Part shown: positions 58,800 to 64,000 of the stretch, in pieces
Layout: each line of letters begins with the position of its first letter
How positions within the stretch are numbered: position 1 is the stretch's first letter
From: Escallonia rubra
Lineage: Eukaryota > Streptophyta > Magnoliopsida > Escalloniales > Escalloniaceae
Assembly (NCBI GenBank): GCA_033065855.1
Contig: JAVXUO010003028.1
Location: 52,262 to 116,261, forward strand
Direction: 5' to 3'
Length of the DNA stretch: 64,000 nucleotides
Position numbers and translations under genes: made by a program
The notes under the pieces: model-generated
What the model saw: only the letters and a program-made list of their open reading frames with translations
What the model was told of the DNA's origin: nothing
Databases searched by the model: none

Positions 58800-60540
58800 T
58801 ATAGAGAAGTCTAACAATTAGAACTAAATCACAAATATCTCATATAGCTATTGCATTACTGCAACATGGGAAATGTAATCTAAGAGAATGCATAGGAATA
58901 ATTCTACCATTTCCCTTTTTGTAGCTTATTTAGTTATTATAAGGAAAATGTAGGTGGGGCTTGGGGGTATGGCAACTCTGTAGAGCAAGCACCATTTGCT
59001 TCCTTAATAGCTGTCAGAGCCCCTTCCCTATGTGAGTCACAAAGGATGTGGAGCTTGTTAGCAGGTGCAGACTCATCAGATAACTTTTATTTACGCGATT
59101 ACATGCAATTATAATTGCAAGTTCTGCAGTTTTGAAGCCTTATTTACTACAATAATTACGTATCTTTGGTTGATTCCAGGTGAAATTCACTGAAAAGGCC
59201 GCATGCTCGAGGAATCCAGTGATAATAGTTATTATTGAGCAGTGCCCGGGGGGTCCTTGCTTGGAGTCGGTGCATTTCGATATGAGTGGTAGTGCTTTTA
59301 GAGCAATGGTGACTTCTGGCCAGGCAGATGAGCTACCCCAGTCGATGTGAGTGGTAGTGCTTTTGAATGCATGAATTAAAGTCGAAAGGTACCTACCTCA
59401 CCTTGAAACCTACCCCAATTGAACTATTCAACCGAACAAATAGTCTAACGCGGTCTCAAATATAGTCAATTATCCTATCATAGTACAAGCCCGGACTACA
59501 CCATGTCCTTGAATAGAGCTTAAAATAATGAAGATAGCCCTCTACTGTCAATTCAATAAGGTAACGCTGCAACATAAGTAGCAAGGAGAACAATGTTGAA
59601 GATCCCATAAGCCATTGCATGATCCAGTAGAATAGTTGATATTGCTACCCTGTTAAAGTCTTAGAATAAACATGTATTCCCATTTTGATAATGTCAACAG
59701 AAGAAGTGTTATGTCTTCTCTTGTTGCCTATAAGCAATCTACTTATATTGGTGCTACTTCTACCATCTCACTTGTGTGTTGATTTTCTGTTGGCTACTCT
59801 TATTTTACCCATCCACCCAATCATCAGAATCTCCTCTACACTACTAAGCATAACGTCTCCTTTGTTATAGATATGCATAATTCTGAAGCACCGCTCCTCG
59901 AAAATGATAAAACCACTCCAATAATCTACCCACCCACTGCATCCTCACTCATATGAATACTGTAGTTTTAGAGTGTACTAGCAAATGAATATCAATTGGC
60001 CGAATTCTTTTATTTCTGCACTTAAGGGAAGAATAGAACAGTTAAGCTTTGTACCCAATTGTGGTAAACATATTGATTAGCAATTGGAACACATCAACAA
60101 AAACAGTGTCATGTTAAAGGCTCAAATATAGTTTGCATACTTAAGTCCAGCAGATATATATACACATCACACTGCAAAATGCCTAGAAGAAACCCAGAGC
60201 CAGATTCGAGAAGCTGAAAGTGCAATCAACAAAGGACTAGATGATAACCCAGTTCCGATGGCATGAGATCAGAAACCAGTTCGAGACTTATCGGAGTTGG
60301 CTGGAGCTCAATTCCAGTAGGCAGCCTACGCTAGATCTGGTCAGAGCTGCTGCAGACTACGCCGCTGGAGGTGGCGCGGCTTCGGGGGGAAGACGGGGGT
60401 GTCGTCAGAGGGGTGCCAGAGGTGGGTTGGCATAGAGAGGTTGCTGGAGTAAGAACGCCAGTGGTAAGAGATTATAATTAAGAGAGAGAGAGAGAGAGAG
60501 AGAAAGGAAAGAAAGGAAAGATATGAGATCTGATATTTAA
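58800..60540. other. Extra segment in the 5' part of CACTA element 4, no gene recognised
   Basis: AT-rich sequence with no counterpart seen in element 3. It ends in a GC-rich stretch (60240-60470, CCGCTGGAGGTGGCGCGGC) and an (AG)n run (60481-60502). The GC-rich part occupies the place of the 5' minisatellite exon of element 3 and may be an alternative leader exon. ORFs are short and unsupported. Confidence 0.5.
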
Positions 60541-60874
60541 GCGGGACTTTTAGCGACGGGAAGACTCTGTCGGTAAAAGTCCATTTTTACCGACGGACTT
60601 TTTAGCGACGGTAATATTCCGTCGCTTAAATGTTTTTAAAAAATCATCAAAAATATTAAATTCTCTAAGATAATTAGCGACAATTTTATTTGTCGGTCAA
60701 AGACCATCAGTAAAAATCCGCTGGAAAATCCTTTACCGACAAAAGTATCCGTCGGTAAAACTTTTTAACGACAGATTTTTACCGACGGTTATTTCCGTCG
60801 CTGAAAGGCCTTTTAGTGACGGAATATCTTCCGTTGCTAAAAGTTTGTCGCTAAATCTACCTTTTCTTGTAGTG
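60541..60874. repeat. Terminal subterminal-repeat array of CACTA element 4
   Basis: About ten TTTAGCGACGG/CCGTCG(C/G)TAAA units lead to the terminus CTTGTAGTG. Confidence 0.85.
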
Positions 60875-60877
60875 CTA

Positions 60878-61174
60878 AAAGTATACACCGCGGTCTCTAA
60901 CGAAAAATAAAAAACATTTAGTGTCCACAGGGCACAGTCACTATAGTGGAGAATTTGGTCGCTAAATAGAAAATTATTTAAATTATAAAAAATATTTTGC
61001 GACTGCCAAAACAATCGCTAATTATGGTTAACGCGATTAGGAAATGCAGTCGCTAACATTTAGCGACTGGACCTCTAGCGACCGCTTCTTGTGGTCGCTA
61101 AAACAGTTTATCGACCGCTAAAACACCTTTAGCGACCGCCCGCTGCGGTCGCTAAAGGGCAGTTTCTTGTAGTG
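60878..61174. repeat. Right subterminal array and terminus of the outer CACTA element
   Basis: Units of the form TTTAGCGACCGC/GCGGTCGCTAAA lead to CAGTTTCTTGTAGTG. TAC follows at 61175-61177; its left partner is not found because the left end is missing. Confidence 0.85.
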
Positions 61175-61177
61175 TAC

Positions 61178-62549
61178 AAACTACATCCTACTTTATGTTA
61201 CCTTAGGTAAACAAATTTATCTTAGGACCATCAAACCGACTGTTTCACTCACTCAAACAATCAGCAAAGTGTATCCAATTTATGAATTAGCGCCTTAAAT
61301 TGTTCACTACAAACACTATGAAGGTAAACTGCCTTTTTGATTTTTATGCTTGGTTTGATTTGGAGTATGTAGGAGTAGATTAGGTAGAAGTAGCGGTAAC
61401 TTAAATAGTACTGAAATAGTGGTAAAGTTTTACGTTAAAAGAACTCTGAGGATATTCACATATCCAATTAAATCGTTTAAAAGAAGTCAGATGTTAGATT
61501 ATTCAATTATTTTGGAATGTATTTACACGTGAAACATCAAAATATGGCACGTATGTGCATTATGAAATTACTATTACACAGGGGCACGCGTGCTTAAGCG
61601 TCTTACAAGCAAACAGGCTTAGATCCGAACATATAAATGCTTTATCAAGACTACTTTTTTTTATCTAGTTACTACGTCTCTCCTAAGCATTTTTGTGCAA
61701 CAACTTGGGATTTGTGGAATAAAATATTTTGAAGACATATTGAGGGCTGTGACACTCTGTCAAGGACTTAGTAAATGGCCATACTTGAAAAGATTCTCCC
61801 ATTAGGCCTTTTACGCATGCATATATTATAAAAGAATTCATTGGAACTTTATCCACCAATTGAGCATCTGTCGTGATAGGGAACTCACTAACAAGCTAGA
61901 AATGAAACGATCTAATTGAGATGGGTTTGCATGATTATTGTGTTTTTATTTCTCCGAGTCTGCTATTTACGTTGTTGGAGATTGTACCCATGCTCGGGAG
62001 GTATGGTGCTCTCTTGTTGAACCGTAAGAGATTTGAGACAGATTGGAATAGGCTTCTACATGATGAGCTTGTTGCTTTATATCTTACCTCTTGCACAAAA
62101 TATATCCAGATAATCTCTGAGTCCGCTAATTCATTTTCGTATAAAAAATGGTTGGCTTGTAGGTGACTTAATTGTACATGTATTTGCAACCAAAAAAAAA
62201 ATATGAAGGCCCTTTTAAACCAATCGCTAACAAATAACTCAAGAAATAGGAAAAGGCTGCTTTTCAAAAGAAACTAATAGACTGGTCATCAATCCTAAAT
62301 ATTAACAAGGATGCAATCAATATATGAAACGCATAACAATCATTGATTAAATCCCAAGAAGAAAAAGACTCTGTAGTTACACAATTACTTTTCAAGCATA
62401 TATTAGCCATGTTCCTTTGGAACATGTAGTGTTCCTAGTATGCATTTTTATCACAAAGGCAATCTAAGTATATAATTAACATCCCACTCAGTTGACTGAC
62501 TTCAGTTAATTTCATCCTCGTGCTATTTGGTTAGTTTTTTTTTTTTAAC
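61178..62549. other. Non-coding, AT-rich sequence
   Basis: No gene recognised. An 81-codon frame at 61921-62166 has ordinary amino-acid composition but no recognisable domain or splice partners, so it is not called. Confidence 0.4.
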
Positions 62550-62993
62550 AGGGGAATTTTCATATATATGAAACATGATATTTTCATGGTTACAAGAGTA
62601 GTTCGGACTACTATCCATGAGAATAAGTTTACCAGTAGCCAATAACATAAGTATTTAGTAATAACAACCCATTGAACTACGAATTAGAAAAGAAAACACA
62701 ATTATATACATAACTGATGAACTGAAAGGGTGAGAAACATTTTTCTTGTTCTATTCTTCTCATCATGAGGTAAATATATACAAGTATTCTATTCTAGGTA
62801 AATACATATTTAAGGTAACAAATTATGCTTGCTAGCTGATGATTCCTATAATCACGATCATCAACTGTAATCAAGGGATTATTGACTCCTATACTGATTC
62901 CTATAATCATGCTAACTACAATCTTGGGATTATTGTCTTCTATGATCACGATTTATGCAATCTTGGGATTTGATGGAATCCTTCATGCCAACA
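62550..62993 (-). repeat. 3' LTR of a Ty1/copia element
   Basis: On the minus strand it starts TGTTGGCATGAAGGATTCC next to the polypurine tract and contains repeated AATCCCAAGATTG.A and CCTATAATCATG blocks. The far end is approximate (near AACAGGGGAATTTTCATATA); no clear 5-bp duplication was identified. Confidence 0.7.
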
Positions 62994-63006
62994 CTGCCCC
63001 TCAAGT
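62994..63006 (-). other. Polypurine tract of the copia element
   Basis: TTGAGGGGCAG on the minus strand directly precedes TGTTGG, the usual copia layout. It overlaps the stop codon of pol. Confidence 0.75.
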
Positions 63007-64000
63007 TGGTGCATAGATATCTATCATGCCCAGCTTGTCAATCACTACATGAAATATCTTCCTTGAGACAACTTTTGTGAGGATATCGGCAAGTTGGCTC
63101 TCTGACTTGACGAATGGAAATTGAATGATCTTCTAGTCTAGTTTTTCTCTGATAAAATGACGATCAACTTCAACATGTTTAGTGCGATCATGTTGTACCG
63201 GATTTTGTGCAATTTCAATTGCAGATTTGTTATCACAAAACAAACTTATTGGCCTTGAACACTCAATTCCAAGGTCCTTTAGAACTCCTTTGATCCATAA
63301 TAGCTCACATAAACCATATGCCATACTTTGGAATTCTGCTTCTGCACTTGACCGAGTGACAACCTTATGTTTCTTACTCCTCCAAGTAACAAGATTGCCT
63401 TCTACAAATATGAGATAACCCGAGGTAGATTTCATGTTTAACTGATCTCCTGCCCAATCAGCATCGGTGTATCCTTCAATGGTGGATGCTTCATTCTTTG
63501 AGTACAATAGCCCTTTTCTTGGAGCACCTTTCAAATACCTTAAGATTCTATAGACTGCATTCATGTGTTTTTCACTTGGAGCATGCATAAACTGGCTTAC
63601 CATACTCACGACATAGGCTATTTCTGGCCTAGTATTAGTCAGATAGATCAACTTCTCCACTAGTCGTTGATAACGACCTACATCTACCAGACTTTGGCTG
63701 GAGGAAGTTCCAAGTTCATGATTTATCTCCATTGGTGTTTCAACTGGCTTGCACGTTAGCATCCCGGTTTCAGTACGCAAATCCAACACATACTTTCGTT
63801 GGGAAAGAGAGATTCCATGTCTTGACCGTGACACTTCAATACCTAGGAAATATCGCAGTTGTCCTAGGTCTTTCATTTCAAACTTGGAGGCCAAATTATT
63901 ATGTAGCCTCTCTATTTCTTCAGGATCATTACCGGTTAACACCATATCATCTACATATACAACTAATGTTGTTACCTTTCCTCCTTTATGTTTAATAAAT
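63001..64000 (-). pseudogene. Ty1/copia pol: end of reverse transcriptase and RNase H (open at the window edge)
   Basis: On the minus strand the frame enters at the window edge with the RT catalytic motif YVDDM (about 63950), then KFEMKDLGQLRYFLGIEV and RYLKGAPRKGLLY. RNase H follows (GYTDADWAGD, SGYLIFV, TRSSAEAEFQSMA, LFCDNKSAIEIA, HVEVDRHFIREKL). A TAG at 63133-63135 interrupts it; the same frame continues with ESQLADILTK and ends at TGA 63001-63003, beside the polypurine tract. One nonsense change is the only defect seen in this part. The upstream pol and 5' LTR lie beyond the window. Confidence 0.92.

Larger units (their letters stand above)
50631..60874 (-). mobile_element. CACTA element 4 (10.24 kb), inverted and defective copy
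   Basis: Ends are CACTACAAGAAATAAGG and ACCTTTTCTTGTAGTG with identical CTA duplications. It is the reverse-oriented relative of element 3, with the same order of 3' gene, TNP2, inverted repeat (56710-56995), CTAATTAG repeats (57290-58030), GTGTCCGACAC repeats (58120-58340) and subterminal CCGTCGCTAAA arrays. Differences: both genes are broken, the CTAATTAG array is shorter and more diverged, and the 5' side carries an extra segment (58800-60540) between two blocks of subterminal repeats. Confidence 0.92.
37497..61174 (+). mobile_element. Outer CACTA element, left-truncated and split by two later CACTA insertions
   Basis: Its own sequence is 37497-38676, 48865-50630 and 60878-61174, about 3.2 kb. 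The right end is CAGTTTCTTGTAGTG at 61160-61174. Its subterminal motif is GCGGTCGCTAAA (50545-50630 and 60884-61160), different from the CCGTCGCTAAA of the inserted elements. It carries the end of a TNP2 gene and a broken second gene. The left terminus is missing: sequence similarity starts abruptly near 37497. Confidence 0.85.

Noticed and set aside
61921-62267. Overlapping ORFs of 81 and 110 codons
   Set aside because: No family resemblance, no splice partners and no conservation evidence; the opposite strands cannot both be supported.

Overview
The window is nuclear DNA of a flowering plant, most likely a eudicot. The evidence is intron-split genes with GT-AG borders, a CYP71-type cytochrome P450, and a dense set of plant transposon families (CACTA, hAT, Mutator-like, Stowaway, LINE, Ty3/gypsy, Ty1/copia). 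No bacterial or organellar gene organisation is present. The species cannot be named from the sequence; the P450 resembles the CYP71D group that is common in eudicots.

Region 1-6970 is old LTR-retrotransposon sequence on the minus strand. It has a tRNA-iMet primer binding site, a polypurine tract and LTR edges, a ~610-bp tandem duplication, and a 1.17-kb Mutator-like element with 9-bp target duplications. Region 6973-8769 (minus) is the only convincing intact host gene, a two-exon 504-residue P450. Region 10115-19050 is a duplicated segment. One copy carries a hAT-type element (10216-17096, 8-bp duplication CAAATAGT) that contains a 6-kb LINE (17-bp duplication). The other copy carries a Stowaway-like MITE at the same spot.

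Region 19860-37500 holds two related non-autonomous CACTA elements in opposite orientation (19860-23508 and 32693-35840), both with spliced exon-like fragments that may be captured host sequence. Between them lie a second Mutator-like element, a Helitron-like tandem repeat, and a decayed Ty3/gypsy Tat-lineage element with an ORF antisense to pol.

Region 37497-61174 is a nest. An old CACTA element (subterminal motif GCGGTCGCTAAA) is cut twice by ~10.2-kb CACTA elements of another family (motif CCGTCGCTAAA), in opposite orientations. The first insert (38677-48861, TSD TCA) has a complete two-gene set: a 4-exon TNP2 transposase (1127 aa) and a 5-exon Ptta/En/Spm-type protein (about 409 aa), both open throughout. 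It may therefore be autonomous. The second insert (50631-60874, TSD CTA) carries broken copies of both genes. The window closes with the 3' LTR, polypurine tract and reverse transcriptase/RNase H end of a Ty1/copia element (62550-64000, minus).

The genes work together mainly as transposition machinery. The intact TNP2 and its partner could in principle act on the CACTA ends in the window that share the CACTACAAGAAA terminus and the CCGTCGCTAAA motif. The P450 stands apart as a probable specialised-metabolism enzyme.
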